Origin: Oscillochloris sp. ZM17-4
GTDB taxonomy: Bacteria > Chloroflexota > Chloroflexia > Chloroflexales > Chloroflexaceae
NCBI RefSeq assembly: GCF_019599295.1
Contig: NZ_JAIEWN010000017.1
Span: 30,067 to 94,066 of the forward strand
Direction: 5' to 3'
DNA: 64,000 nucleotides
The notes under the pieces were generated by a model. The model made no database searches. It was not told the origin of the DNA and saw only the letters and a list, made by a program, of their open reading frames with translations. Positions 25,328-34,623 of this stretch are shown in pieces. Positions within the stretch are counted from its first letter, which is position 1. Each line of letters opens with the position of its first letter. Made by a program: the position numbers and the translations under genes.

Positions 25328-26338
25328 ATGCAGAACCTGCTCGTCACCGGCGGTGCCGGATTCATTGGTTCGAACTTCGTCCACTATATGCTGGAGAAGT
25401 ATCCTGCGTACCGGATTGTTGTCTATGATGTGCTCACCTACGCTGGGCGTATGGAGAACCTGGCGCTTGCGCAGGGCAACCCGCAGCTGTCTTTTGTGCG
25501 GGGCGATATCTGTGATATCGATGCCGTGCGCGCTGCCGTGGACACGTACCAGATCGATACGATCATCAACTTTGCCGCCGAGACCCATGTCGATCGCTCG
25601 ATCCTCGCTCCTGATGCTGTGGTGCGTACCAATGTCAATGGCACCTGGGCTCTGCTTGAGGTGGCCCGCGAGCGCCAGCTGGAGCGATTTCATCAGATCA
25701 GCACCGATGAGGTCTATGGGGCTATTCCTGCGCCGCAGCGATCAACGGAGGGCGACCCCCTGGAGCCGCGTAGCCCGTACTCGGCGAGTAAGGCTGGTGC
25801 CGAGCATCTGGTCTATGCCTATTTCATCACCTATGGCCTGCCGGTGACGATGACCCGCGGCTCGAACAATATTGGCCCCTTCCACTACCCCGAGAAGGCC
25901 GTCCCGCTCTTCACCACGAACGCGATCGATGATATCCCGCTGCCTATTTATGGCGATGGGCTTCAGATGCGCGACTACCAGTTTGTCCTTGATCACTGTG
26001 AGGGCATTGATCTGGTGCTGCACAAGGGCGCGCTCGGTGAGACATACAATGTTGGCACTGGGGTGGAGACGGCCAATATCGACATGGCCCACAAGATTCT
26101 GCGCATCCTCGGTAAGCCCGAGAGCCTGCTGCAGCATGTGACGGATCGCGCCGGCCATGATCGGCGCTACGCGCTGGATTGTAGCAAGCTACGGGCGCTC
26201 GGCTGGAGCTCGCGCCACAGCTTTGATCAGGCGCTAGAGCGTACGGTGCGCTGGTATGTGGAGCATGAGGGCTGGTGGCGGCCGATTAAGTCTGGGGAGT
26301 ATCTGGAGTACTACAAGCAGCAGTACGGCGCTCGTTAG
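25328..26338 (+). CDS. rfbB: dTDP-glucose 4,6-dehydratase
   Basis: This 336-residue extended SDR makes dTDP-4-keto-6-deoxyglucose from dTDP-glucose. It carries LLVTGGAGFIGSNFVHYML, NFAAETHVDRSI, the active-site STDEVYGAI, SPYSASKAGAEHLV with the YxxxK, and NNIGPFHYPEKAVPLF. Its length and motif order are canonical. It ends a three-gene unit with the aminotransferase and the altered epimerase and is followed by a hairpin. rfbC is encoded on the other strand at 19958. Confidence 0.94.
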   Translation: MQNLLVTGGAGFIGSNFVHYMLEKYPAYRIVVYDVLTYAGRMENLALAQGNPQLSFVRGDICDIDAVRAAVDTYQIDTIINFAAETHVDRSILAPDAVVRTNVNGTWALLEVARERQLERFHQISTDEVYGAIPAPQRSTEGDPLEPRSPYSASKAGAEHLVYAYFITYGLPVTMTRGSNNIGPFHYPEKAVPLFTTNAIDDIPLPIYGDGLQMRDYQFVLDHCEGIDLVLHKGALGETYNVGTGVETANIDMAHKILRILGKPESLLQHVTDRAGHDRRYALDCSKLRALGWSSRHSFDQALERTVRWYVEHEGWWRPIKSGEYLEYYKQQYGAR

Positions 26339-26345
26339 GGTTTCT

Positions 26346-26372
26346 GTAGGGGCGCATTATGTGCGCCCCTAC
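26346..26372 (+). terminator. Hairpin after rfbB
   Basis: GTAGGGGCGCA and TGCGCCCCTAC form perfect 11-base arms around TTATG, 7 bases past the stop. It has the look of a dispersed palindromic element that is also used as a transcript end. Confidence 0.6.
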
Positions 26373-26645
26373 GGCTGTTCCTCAATCTTTTTGGCTGGGA
26401 GCCCCTCTCTCTCCCTCTCCCCCCTCTCCTCCCCCGCGCATACATGGTGCGATCTGAGCTGACATTTTTGTCACGTTATTACATAGTATGTGTACTCCAA
26501 TTCTCAGCACAAACCCGTACTTCTGCTATATACTGATCTCTGCGTGGTCTCCAATATATCTCGTATTATAGTTTAAATATCTTCTTAAGTGTGTATATGT
26601 CAGATGTTGATCATTGGTCAGGTGCTCGTACGGGAGGTTCTTCTT
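26373..26645 (+). other. Intergenic region with polypyrimidine tract
   Basis: A run of almost pure C/T (about 26400-26436) is followed by AT-rich sequence (26460-26590) that probably contains the promoter for the glycosyltransferase gene at 26646. No gene was recognised. Confidence 0.5.
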
Positions 26646-27896
26646 GTGATGTCTCTCTCTTCTCATGACTCTTCAGTGTCTGGCAGTATGAAGACGCAGC
26701 ACCGCGCCGGCGATGTGCGCGTGCTATTCATCCATGCCTCCCAGGATCATCTCTCTGCTGAATATAAAGTCCACAAGATCTTTGCGGAAAGCGCCACCGC
26801 CTATGGGGTTGAGAGTCACTTTGTCTGGCAGCGAGGATTACAATCGACGAGCGATAATACGATGGTCTTCCCCTGGCCTGAGCGCGTGCGTTACATTGAT
26901 TTTGGGCGCGATCTCTCTCTCGGTCTCCATGGAGGGCGCCTGCGGCGTGCTCGGATGATGCTGCGTAGTATGCCGAGCGCTTTGCGCGAGACAATCACCT
27001 ATGTCCGTGTTATCCGGCCCGATCTCATCTATACGTCACAGCAGGTCTATGATGTGAGGGTCGCTCGCTTCATCACGCAGATGACTCGTGTGCCCCATGT
27101 GATACATATTCACTATACCGTTGGGAAATGGCTGGGCGGCGATGTCTTGCGCGCTATACAGAAGACTCCGCGCCTTATCGCAGTCTCTGAGTTTATCCGC
27201 CAGAATGCTATGCTCCAGGGCGTCTCTCCTACGACGGTGAGCACGGTGCCAAACCCAATAAGCCCAGAGGTGTTCCTTCAGGGCTCTGTCCAAGAGGGCG
27301 ATGCGCGCGCGGCCATGCGGGCTGAGTTCGGCTGGGCCCCTGATACCCCTGTGATAATCGCAGCTGGCCGCCTTGATCCGATGAAAGGCCACCACAAGCT
27401 GATCGAGGCGTTTGCTGCGCTGCTCACGCATGTGCCTCATGCTCGGTTGCTGATCTGTGGGCGTACCTTTAACAGCTCTACCTACCCAGATATGCTCAAG
27501 CGGCGTGTTGCTGAGCTCGGTATCCAACACGCGGTCGTTTTTGCTGGGCACCGCTATGATGTCGCTGCGCTTATGCGTGCGGCTGATGTCTTTTCGCTGC
27601 TCTCAGAGATGGAGCCCTTTGGCCTCGTCTTCCTGGAGGCAATGGCTGCCCGCCTTCCGGTGGTGGCATATTATTCGGGTGCTGTCCCCGAGATTGTGGC
27701 CGATGGTGTCACTGGCCTGCTCTCCTATCCTGATCAAGTAGAGCCGCTGGCGCATAATATGGCGCGGCTGCTCTCAGATCGCACGCTTGCCGCGCAGATG
27801 GGGAAGGCTGGCTATGAGCGTGCCTCTAGCACATTCTCGTCTACGGTGATCGTTCCTTCTTGGGCTGCGCATCTCCACCGGTTTGCTGGCTGCTGA
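26646..27896 (+). CDS. Glycosyltransferase, GT4 family
   Basis: The likely start is GTG 26646 (8 bases after GGGAGG) or ATG 26649; a longer frame from 26589 lacks a ribosome site. The product of about 415 residues has the GT4 C-terminal domain: PVIIAAGRLDPMKGHHKLIEAF, EMEPFGLVFLEAMAARLPVVAY, SGAVPEIVADGVTG. The N-terminal half carries HIHYTVGKW. It is monocistronic in appearance, with lower GC than the genes before it. Confidence 0.88.
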   Translation: MMSLSSHDSSVSGSMKTQHRAGDVRVLFIHASQDHLSAEYKVHKIFAESATAYGVESHFVWQRGLQSTSDNTMVFPWPERVRYIDFGRDLSLGLHGGRLRRARMMLRSMPSALRETITYVRVIRPDLIYTSQQVYDVRVARFITQMTRVPHVIHIHYTVGKWLGGDVLRAIQKTPRLIAVSEFIRQNAMLQGVSPTTVSTVPNPISPEVFLQGSVQEGDARAAMRAEFGWAPDTPVIIAAGRLDPMKGHHKLIEAFAALLTHVPHARLLICGRTFNSSTYPDMLKRRVAELGIQHAVVFAGHRYDVAALMRAADVFSLLSEMEPFGLVFLEAMAARLPVVAYYSGAVPEIVADGVTGLLSYPDQVEPLAHNMARLLSDRTLAAQMGKAGYERASSTFSSTVIVPSWAAHLHRFAGC

Positions 27897-27991
27897 TGAT
27901 CTTCACCAATAGCGATCCGAGTTCGGTTGTGAAATCTATCAGGTGTGGCTAGTGATAGATGTACCGCATTTCAGTAAAGGTGTCTGTTTTT

Positions 27992-29692
27992 ATGCGACGA
28001 ACGTTTGTGATGCTCATGCTTGTGGCGGGTATGGTGGCTACGGCCGCTTGCTCTCGCTCTGCCCCGATACGCCCTGCCCCTGCGGCTGACGCCAGTCCGC
28101 TGCCGACTTCGTCATTGGTCCAAGTTCCTATTGACGATGCCCCCGCCCCTACAGATGATGTGCCTGTTAGCACGCCGCTGCCGTCTTCTCCCGACGGTCG
28201 TCCCCTGATCACGGTTCATGTCGATGGTGACACGCGTCCGCTCGATGATCGCCTCTTTGGGACGAACATACCTGCTTGGCTCGGCCCAAGCAATCTTGGG
28301 AGCAGAGATGTACGCACGCTGACCACGGCTCTGGGCGCGTCGGTGCTGCGTCTTCCCGGTGGTAGCTGGAGCAATGCTTATAGCTGGCTGGCGTGTGAGA
28401 CCGGAGATAGCGACGGCTGTTACTGGACGTGGGCTGCTCGACCGACGGACTTTCTGAACTTTGTGCGCGCCACTGGGCAGCAGGCCATGTGGACGGTCTC
28501 GATCAATGGGACGTCTAAGGAGGCTGCTGCCCTCGTCGCCTTCTTTAACGGCTCAGTAGATGACACTACTGTGATTGGGGTAGATGTTCGTGGCAAGGAT
28601 TGGAAGACGGTTGGCGACTGGGCGAAGCTTCGTGCGGAGAACGGTAACCCTGAACCGCTGCCGATCAAGCTTTGGGAGGTTGGGAACGAGGTCTATGGCG
28701 GCAAGCCCGATGGCGGCGGCCCCGAGTGTGCTGATTGGGGCTGGGAGGATGTTTGGACCTGCGATGGCAAGGAATATATGCTTGGCAAGGGTGCGGGGGC
28801 AGAACGCCACGAGGGCTACCTGGAGTTTCGTGCCGCGATGCGCGCCGTCGACCCGACGATTATGGTGGGGGCGGTCGGCGTGCCGCATCCGAGCGACTGG
28901 TCAAACTGGGGGAATGAAGTCATTGTTGAGGGGGGTGCGAACCTCGACTTTTATGTCGTTCATTACTATGCATTTGACCGTCAGCCCGAGAGCGCTGAGT
29001 CTATCCTTGTCACTCCCCAGCAGATCTGGGCGGGGATTATGGACTCAACCAACGCCGCCTTCGATGCGCTCGCAGGCGGGCGTCGTGCCCCCGTCGCTGT
29101 GACTGAATATAATCTGGTGGCCTTCCAGGAGATCGATAACGAGCAGATCATGACCCGCGCTGCCAATGCGCTCTTTGTTGCCGATATGGTTGGGCAGATG
29201 GCAGTGCATGGCGTCACACTGGCAAACCAGTGGGATCTTGCCAATGGTAAGGCTGGGAATGGCACTGACTATGGTTTGATCAATGTCGATACGAAGGAGC
29301 GTTCGCCGCAGTACTACGCGCTCGTTCTCTGGAGCCGTTTTGCTAACACGCTTCTCTTGGTTGATTCTCCCCTCTCCGATACGACGACGCTGAGCCTCTA
29401 TGCTGGGCGTGCTGATGATGGCACCCTTAGCATCATGGCGATCAATAAGACTGGTGAGCCGCTTGATGCTCAGCTCCGGCTTGACGGTGCATCCGGCACA
29501 TTCAGCGTCTCTGCTGATACGTTCGCTGCGCAGAGTCTGGACTCCACCGACATTACCTTTAATGGGGTCGCCGATCCAGCTATCGATCTCTCCGATGCGC
29601 CAGCAGCGAAGGTAGGGGATGTTGATGAGGCGCTAGATTATGTCTTTGCGCCATATTCGATCACACTGCTCCATCTTGTGCCGACACCATGA
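27992..29692 (+). CDS. Lipoprotein glycoside hydrolase, clan GH-A (arabinofuranosidase-like)
   Basis: Start 27992 gives a lipoprotein signal (MRRTFVML ... ATAAC with Cys about 20); an ATG at 27959 would add 11 residues. A Pro/Ala-rich linker precedes a (beta/alpha)8 domain: FGTNIPAW, LRLPGGSWSNAY, the acid/base motif WEVGNEVYG with E233, and VVHYYAFD. The nucleophile motif VAVTEYN (E372) follows. A beta-sandwich C-terminal domain (MAINKTGEPLDAQLRLDG) is typical of GH51/GH39-like enzymes. It would be anchored outside the membrane and cut or trim a polysaccharide, perhaps the one made by this locus. The exact GH family and substrate are uncertain. Confidence 0.82.
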   Translation: MRRTFVMLMLVAGMVATAACSRSAPIRPAPAADASPLPTSSLVQVPIDDAPAPTDDVPVSTPLPSSPDGRPLITVHVDGDTRPLDDRLFGTNIPAWLGPSNLGSRDVRTLTTALGASVLRLPGGSWSNAYSWLACETGDSDGCYWTWAARPTDFLNFVRATGQQAMWTVSINGTSKEAAALVAFFNGSVDDTTVIGVDVRGKDWKTVGDWAKLRAENGNPEPLPIKLWEVGNEVYGGKPDGGGPECADWGWEDVWTCDGKEYMLGKGAGAERHEGYLEFRAAMRAVDPTIMVGAVGVPHPSDWSNWGNEVIVEGGANLDFYVVHYYAFDRQPESAESILVTPQQIWAGIMDSTNAAFDALAGGRRAPVAVTEYNLVAFQEIDNEQIMTRAANALFVADMVGQMAVHGVTLANQWDLANGKAGNGTDYGLINVDTKERSPQYYALVLWSRFANTLLLVDSPLSDTTTLSLYAGRADDGTLSIMAINKTGEPLDAQLRLDGASGTFSVSADTFAAQSLDSTDITFNGVADPAIDLSDAPAAKVGDVDEALDYVFAPYSITLLHLVPTP

Positions 29693-29766
29693 CGATGTCG
29701 TGTATCCCTTCTGGGTGAGCAAAGATTTCTGAGACCCTACGTGGCGTATGCACATCTGTAAGATCA

Positions 29767-31116
29767 ATGAGGCTCCTGATGATGAGCAATAGTCGCTACA
29801 TGGTACTCTTCTGTCTCCTCGTAGTGCCTCTGCTACACTTCGGAGGCACCCCCGCTCACGGGTTCAATCTCGCTGCTACCACGGTTGTCCCTAAGGGTCA
29901 GTCAGGCTGTGTGACGGGTACAGTTGTCGCTGGCTCCAATAAGGTTTTCAACGGCGACTTTAGTATTCCGGCAGGGAATGGCCCAGAGATTAATCCTGGA
30001 GCTGGGTTCGATAGCGATTTGCCAAATGTCGGTCCTGACACCTACCCTTACGATGAGAACGGTGGAGGATTTTCGATTATTAGCACTGGCGTTTTTACTG
30101 TCGCTAACCGCTCTCTGATATATGGCCGGCCTTTTCCTGGCGACCCTCGCCGTGCTGTCGCGGCTTCACAGCCTTACTTTTATACTAAGCCGAACAAAGA
30201 CAGAAGCGGCAATGATATTTACGGTACGAAAGGCTATGCGCTCCTCTGGACTCAGCAGGTCACCCTGACGATCGGCACGACCTACAATTTTTTTGCCTAC
30301 TTTAATAATATGCTTCTCCCCAGCGTAGGCGATAACAATTTCGTAGATCCGCAGATTAAGCTGCTTGTCAACGATGTGCCCGCTGGTGATTCTATCTTTG
30401 TGCCGGAAACTCCTGATGAGTGGGTTCCTGTGCAGTTCTCTTTTTCCCTCAGCGGTGAGGTTGGTGCTCAGGTTCCGGTGACCCTTCAGATTCGTGACTA
30501 TGCGGCACAACGTCTCACCTATGCCGGCGATGACTTCACGATGACTGGGGTCAATTTGAAGCAGTGTGTTTCTGGGCTAGGGGTTGCCTTCGCCAACCTG
30601 AAACCTGTCGATAATGGTGACGGGATCTACGATATTCCTTTTGTTGTCACTTTGCGTAATTATGGGGTGGATCCCCTCCCGATCACTGGTGTTCAAGTGG
30701 TCGCTGATCTCTCTTCGATTGCGCAAGCTGTTGACACATTCCATATCTTGAATTTGAGTAGCCCATCCCTGAGTGTAAATAGTGGCTTTAATGGGGTAAG
30801 TGATACAAAGCTGCTCTCTAGTGCTCTGAACGTGCTCCATTCGGGCTCGACGGCGACGATCACATTTACTGCACGTATCAAGTTGCTGCCGGGATCAACT
30901 ATTGTTGGCCCGTTTAATATCCAGGTTACTGCCTCTGGCCAGGCTGGAACAGAGGATAGTGGATCTGGTGGAGGGGTGCCGATTATCGTCGAAGATGTAT
31001 CTGCACCTGGGCTGGATCCTGGCCCTGATGATGATTTTAAAGATCCTGTCCAGGATACTCCAACACCAGTGTATATTACGCCAATGAAAATATATATTCC
31101 AATGGTGCAATTGTAA
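29767..31116 (+). CDS. Secreted surface protein of unknown function with 'YIPM' tail
   Basis: The 449-residue protein has a signal peptide (MVLFCLLVVPLLHF) and a module beginning with a cysteine and NGDFSIPAGNGPEINPGAGFD, which resembles carbohydrate-binding-like beta-sandwiches. A repeat-protein-like beta domain follows (GVAFANLKPVDNGDGIYDIPFVVTLRNYG). This part is like DUF11-type conserved-repeat domains, which occur in cell-wall adhesins. The C-terminus ends in an acidic linker and KIYIPMVQL, a tail seen in secreted Chloroflexota proteins. No catalytic motif was recognised. A long hairpin terminator follows. Confidence 0.75.
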   Translation: MRLLMMSNSRYMVLFCLLVVPLLHFGGTPAHGFNLAATTVVPKGQSGCVTGTVVAGSNKVFNGDFSIPAGNGPEINPGAGFDSDLPNVGPDTYPYDENGGGFSIISTGVFTVANRSLIYGRPFPGDPRRAVAASQPYFYTKPNKDRSGNDIYGTKGYALLWTQQVTLTIGTTYNFFAYFNNMLLPSVGDNNFVDPQIKLLVNDVPAGDSIFVPETPDEWVPVQFSFSLSGEVGAQVPVTLQIRDYAAQRLTYAGDDFTMTGVNLKQCVSGLGVAFANLKPVDNGDGIYDIPFVVTLRNYGVDPLPITGVQVVADLSSIAQAVDTFHILNLSSPSLSVNSGFNGVSDTKLLSSALNVLHSGSTATITFTARIKLLPGSTIVGPFNIQVTASGQAGTEDSGSGGGVPIIVEDVSAPGLDPGPDDDFKDPVQDTPTPVYITPMKIYIPMVQL

Positions 31117-31144
31117 AATATATATTTGAGGCCTTTAATGTAAA

Positions 31145-31204
31145 TCGTATGCATATCAAGCGTTGCTAGTGAGACTAGCGAGTTTTGATGTGTATGCGAT
31201 TTTT
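31145..31204. terminator. Long hairpin between convergent genes
   Basis: Outer arms TCGTATGCATATCAA and TTGATGTGTATGCGA pair with G-T wobbles. They enclose an inner GCTAGT-GAG-ACTAGC hairpin and are followed by TTTTTCTT. It ends the + strand gene and could work in both directions. Confidence 0.65.
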
Positions 31205-31245
31205 CTTGTGCAATTTGGGGTTACGTAGAAATCTCACTCTTTGTG

Positions 31246-31797
31246 TCATTCATTGATCGCCCGAATCATCCGTGCTGGAACCCCACCAACCAGGGTGTTT
31301 GGCGGTACATTTTTTGTTACAATCGCGCCTGCTCCAACCACGCTTCCTGATCCTACTGTCACACCGGGCATGATCACACTGCGTGCGCCAATCCACGCCC
31401 CGTTCTCAATACAAACAGGTGCCGTAAAGAGTGGGCCTGCGCGATGGACTGTCTGGTCGATGTGGTGCGATGATGTTAAAATCATCACTTCATGGCCAAT
31501 GGCAACGTGATCTCCAATATTGATATGCTCGTTGAGCTCAAAGGTGCAGCCGATATTGATGACGACGTTATCTCCGATGCATAGACGGTGATAAATATCC
31601 CCAGATCCGTAGAGAAATGGTGTGCCCATGATAGTGCTGCCATGACCGACGTGAATTCCGAATACTTTCAAGATCCGTGCTCGTGCTCGAATGCCTGTAT
31701 ATCGCGGTATCAGGCTTGTGATGATGTGCATAAGGATAATGCGGGGCTGAAGTGCGTTGATTTCCTCACGCAGGACTCGTTCAAGCTTTGCTGTCAA
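31246..31797 (-). CDS. Left-handed beta-helix O-acetyltransferase (WcaF/VatB type)
   Basis: This 183-residue hexapeptide-repeat acyltransferase has IGDNVVINIGCTFELNEHINIGDHVAIGHEV, then SSHHIDQTVHRAG with the catalytic His pair. The C-terminal block IGARSVIMPGVTVGSGSVVGAGAIVTKNVPPNTLVGGVPARMI is diagnostic of the maltose/colanic-acid acetyltransferase group. It would use acetyl-CoA to modify a sugar or a repeat unit. It is the only minus-strand gene in the main polysaccharide block and stands alone. Confidence 0.9.
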   Translation of the reverse strand: MTAKLERVLREEINALQPRIILMHIITSLIPRYTGIRARARILKVFGIHVGHGSTIMGTPFLYGSGDIYHRLCIGDNVVINIGCTFELNEHINIGDHVAIGHEVMILTSSHHIDQTVHRAGPLFTAPVCIENGAWIGARSVIMPGVTVGSGSVVGAGAIVTKNVPPNTLVGGVPARMIRAINE

Positions 31798-32378
31798 CTT
31801 TGCCCTCCTTGGATATGTGCGGTGAGTATGTATTCTGTCATGGTAACGTGAACTGAATGCTATTTCTCTGCTGTGGGTGTTACGCTATCCCATAGAGTTG
31901 TCATTCGTTGGATATGTCGGATATGTAAAGATGTGTCATATGTATTGTTCCTGGCAGGGCCCTTAGTGGAATGAAATCCCTGTTGCTGCGCTTGAGTTGG
32001 ATGTAGTGTGAATGTTCGGCTAACAAGAAGCCTCTATCGGCGTTTGTGTTTCAATCTAGCAGTTATCTTTTATTTTATGCGTATGACGAAACTGTTAGGA
32101 GATATTTGGGTTACGACTGGCTGTCGTTTTAGCGATAGGGCCCTCAATTATGAGCTCTGTGCCTCATCTCCGTGCAGGATTTCGCGGCTTTCTCACCTAT
32201 TCTTTATGTTGTCAGATGAATATTTGCAAACGTGGTAATTCATATCCTGTATGCTCAATCCTGATAGGATTTCCTTAGCTTGACGTCATGAGCCTTCTAT
32301 TCTCCCCTTGACTTTCACCGGGCTCTGTTCTTATGATGAAGCAGTGTCGTCACAGTATATCCCGAGGATGAAACAGTT
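31798..32378. other. AT-rich intergenic region between divergent genes
   Basis: 581 bases of clearly lower GC separate the minus-strand acetyltransferase from the Wzz-like gene. A 76-codon frame at 32008-32238 has no ribosome site and no recognisable content. The region should contain promoters for both neighbours. Its composition suggests a recombination joint inside the polysaccharide locus. Confidence 0.5.
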
Positions 32379-33458
32379 ATGGTACGGATTGTTCTACTAA
32401 GGCTTTTGGAGAGCTACTTCCGCCATCGCTGGCTGTATGTCCTTCCCATCGTGATTGCCGTTGGGGCGGGCGCAGTATTTGTCTCTAGCACGCCGCCCGA
32501 GTATTCGGCTAGCGGTCGTCTCTATGTGTCACAGCAGAACCTTCTCGCCGATCTGACATCCAGTAATACTGGAGGCTCGTGGTGGGTCTCAGCTGCACAG
32601 TCTACTGTCACCGAGATCAACGAGCTGCTTGGCACGCAGGCATTTATTCGCACCGTTATCCAGAAGACTGATCTCGAGCAGGGCATGTCAGGTGGGCCTG
32701 ATGCTGTAGATGAGACTATCTCATATGCTCGTAGCATCCTGAGCCTCCAGGCTGCTGGTGATAAGCTAGTGGACATCAGCGCCACCGGCGATGATCCTAC
32801 GATTGTGTATCAGATCGTGGTCTCGACGATGGATGCGTATGTCCAGTGGAAGATCAACAACGGCTATCAAGAGAGCATCGCCGCCCGCACCTTCTTCGAT
32901 AACCTGATGAAGCCGTATCAGGACGATGTCGATCAGGCGCGGAGTGATCTTATCACGTTTCTGAATGCCCATCCGTCGCCGGTTCGCGGTGATCGTCCTC
33001 CGGCGGAGCAACTTGAGCTTGATCGCCTTCAGGCTTCAGTTCAGCGCGCTGAGGATCGCTTGAACAGTGCCCGCGATAATGAGGAGAGCGCTCGTCTCTC
33101 TCAGGTGCAGTCCGAGAGTGTCACCAAGCAGACATACATGGTGATCGATCAGCCTCAGGTTCCCCAGGAGGCTAAAGTATCGACGAAGACGATCGCGACC
33201 AATATGATTATCTTTTTGGTCGTAGGGGTCTTCCTCTCCGTGGCTGGTATTGCAGGTGGGGCGCTGATCGACCGGAGCTTGCGCTTCCCGATTGATGTGC
33301 GCCACGGCCTGAGTCTGCCGGTGCTGGCGATGGTTCCGGTTGCTCAGTTTATCGTCCTGCCTGCCCCTGCCGAGCAGGCGCTACCCACGCCAACGTTAGG
33401 TGCCACCTCTGCGGAGGCTGGGAAGAGTGAATCGTCGCTGCTTCAGCCGCAGATCTGA
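32379..33458 (+). CDS. Wzz/YveK-type polysaccharide chain-length protein
   Basis: The 359-residue protein has an N-terminal membrane helix (about 18-34: LYVLPIVIAVGAGAVFVSS) after a short cytoplasmic end. A periplasmic-type region follows with YSASGRLYVSQQ and a coiled-coil stretch (ELDRLQASVQRAEDRLNSARDNEE). A second helix (about 275-300) comes after the PQVPQEAKVSTKT motif, the usual Pro-rich approach to TM2. A cytoplasmic tail of about 50 residues contains no kinase domain. The partner ATPase is encoded separately 71 bases downstream, as in Gram-positive YveK/YveL pairs. The protein would set chain length or couple polymerisation to export. Confidence 0.85.
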   Translation: MVRIVLLRLLESYFRHRWLYVLPIVIAVGAGAVFVSSTPPEYSASGRLYVSQQNLLADLTSSNTGGSWWVSAAQSTVTEINELLGTQAFIRTVIQKTDLEQGMSGGPDAVDETISYARSILSLQAAGDKLVDISATGDDPTIVYQIVVSTMDAYVQWKINNGYQESIAARTFFDNLMKPYQDDVDQARSDLITFLNAHPSPVRGDRPPAEQLELDRLQASVQRAEDRLNSARDNEESARLSQVQSESVTKQTYMVIDQPQVPQEAKVSTKTIATNMIIFLVVGVFLSVAGIAGGALIDRSLRFPIDVRHGLSLPVLAMVPVAQFIVLPAPAEQALPTPTLGATSAEAGKSESSLLQPQI

Positions 33459-33529
33459 CAGCTGTCGCCAAGCCGATTTCTCAGAGGGTGTAGCTCGTTG
33501 CGACCTACCCATCTATAAGGCACGTATCT

Positions 33530-34321
33530 ATGTCGAAGCGACAGAAGAAGAACCAAGGTGTTGATGTCGATCACGTCCTCACCGTACGCTCTACAGATGG
33601 CATTCTTCAGCGCACGTTTGACGCTGATGTGATCCAGAGCTTTCGCTATATGTCAACGGAGCTGACCCTGAATGGCGACCTCCCTCGCAGTGTCGCGGTG
33701 ATAGCTGCCCTTCGTGGTGAGGGTGTCACTCATACGGCGGTGGCGTTAGGTGCGACTCTCGCGCACGATACGGGCGCCAGCGTTTGTGTGGTCGAGCTGA
33801 ATTGGTGGTCTCCTGGGCAGATTGCTCTGCTCGACCCAAAGGTGATCGCAGAGGCTGCGAGTAAGAAGCGTCGTAAAACGAGTTCCCCATCATCTGCTGA
33901 GCCCGCTCTTGCTAGCCACCCAGGCTTGGCTATGGTTGTCTCTGGTGAGGTGAGCCTCGATGATGCCATAATCCACAGCGATATGCCCAACTTTGATCTG
34001 CTCCCTGCGGGCGAACTCTCCGTTGCTAAGCGCCCTTCGATGGCGCGGAGCGCCGCGCTTCGTGAGCTCATGAAGCAGCTGTCAGCTCGCTATGATCACC
34101 TGATCCTGGATGTTCCCGCTGTGCGCACGACGAGTGACTCTATTGTCCTTGCGTCGTTGGGCGATGCCTGCATTGTTGTCACACGTCAGGGTGCCACCTC
34201 CACTGCGAGCGTGCAGCAGGCGCTTGATGATGTCAAAAGCCTGACGATGCTTGGCGTGGTTCTCAACAAGGTCACCATCAAGACACCAGGCTGGATCCGT
34301 GCGCTGGTACCACAAGAGTAA
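33530..34321 (+). CDS. CpsD/BY-kinase-like ATPase lacking P-loop lysine
   Basis: The 263-residue protein has the arrangement of MinD/CpsD-type ATPases that partner Wzz proteins. The Walker A region reads ALRGEGVTHTAVALG: the Lys of GEGKT/S is V66. The Walker A' strand, normally hhhDxDxR, reads VVELNWWSP. The Walker B-like LILDVPAVRTTSD is retained. No C-terminal tyrosine cluster was seen. It is probably inactive as a kinase and may act as a structural partner of the chain-length protein upstream. Overall fold assignment is good and the loss of activity is inferred from the visible substitutions. Confidence 0.82.
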   Translation: MSKRQKKNQGVDVDHVLTVRSTDGILQRTFDADVIQSFRYMSTELTLNGDLPRSVAVIAALRGEGVTHTAVALGATLAHDTGASVCVVELNWWSPGQIALLDPKVIAEAASKKRRKTSSPSSAEPALASHPGLAMVVSGEVSLDDAIIHSDMPNFDLLPAGELSVAKRPSMARSAALRELMKQLSARYDHLILDVPAVRTTSDSIVLASLGDACIVVTRQGATSTASVQQALDDVKSLTMLGVVLNKVTIKTPGWIRALVPQE

Positions 34322-34344
34322 CTGCGTGTGGAGGAGGGCTACTG

Positions 34345-34488
34345 ATGAAAGTCTTTATGGGGTTCTTGCTTGTCTGCTTCTTCTCCGGGTGGCTGATGAA
34401 TAAGGTGAGCCTGAAAATCATGGCGCTCTTGTTGATCGGACTCAGCGTTATGGTGACAGCGGGCTACTTCTTCCTAAACCTCATCTAG
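34345..34488 (+). CDS. Small membrane protein, 47 residues
   Basis: An ATG at 34345 follows GGAGGAGGGC-type ribosome sequence (34329-34340) and opens a 47-residue frame. The protein is almost all hydrophobic: a first helix (VFMGFLLVCFFSGWLM), a short polar turn (NKVSLK) and a second helix (IMALLLIGLSVMVTAGYFFL). It starts 23 bases after the CpsD-like gene, so it is probably part of the same operon. The function is unknown. Two tight helices and its place between a chain-length ATPase and the polymerase gene suggest a small subunit of the assembly complex. Confidence 0.65.
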   Translation: MKVFMGFLLVCFFSGWLMNKVSLKIMALLLIGLSVMVTAGYFFLNLI

Positions 34489-34623
34489 CACAGATCCTGG
34501 GGGCTGTTGGACAAAATGTTCTATTGTAGACTTTGCCCAGATATGCTGTGCCGAATCTGTACTCTATGATCGCACGAGGCGGTATCGGGCTGTCCGCCCA
34601 AATCGCCAGAGGTCTATGTCGTT

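Noticed and set aside
32008-32238. 76-codon open frame in the AT-rich gap
   Set aside because: No ribosome site, no recognisable content, and the cysteine and arginine content looks random.
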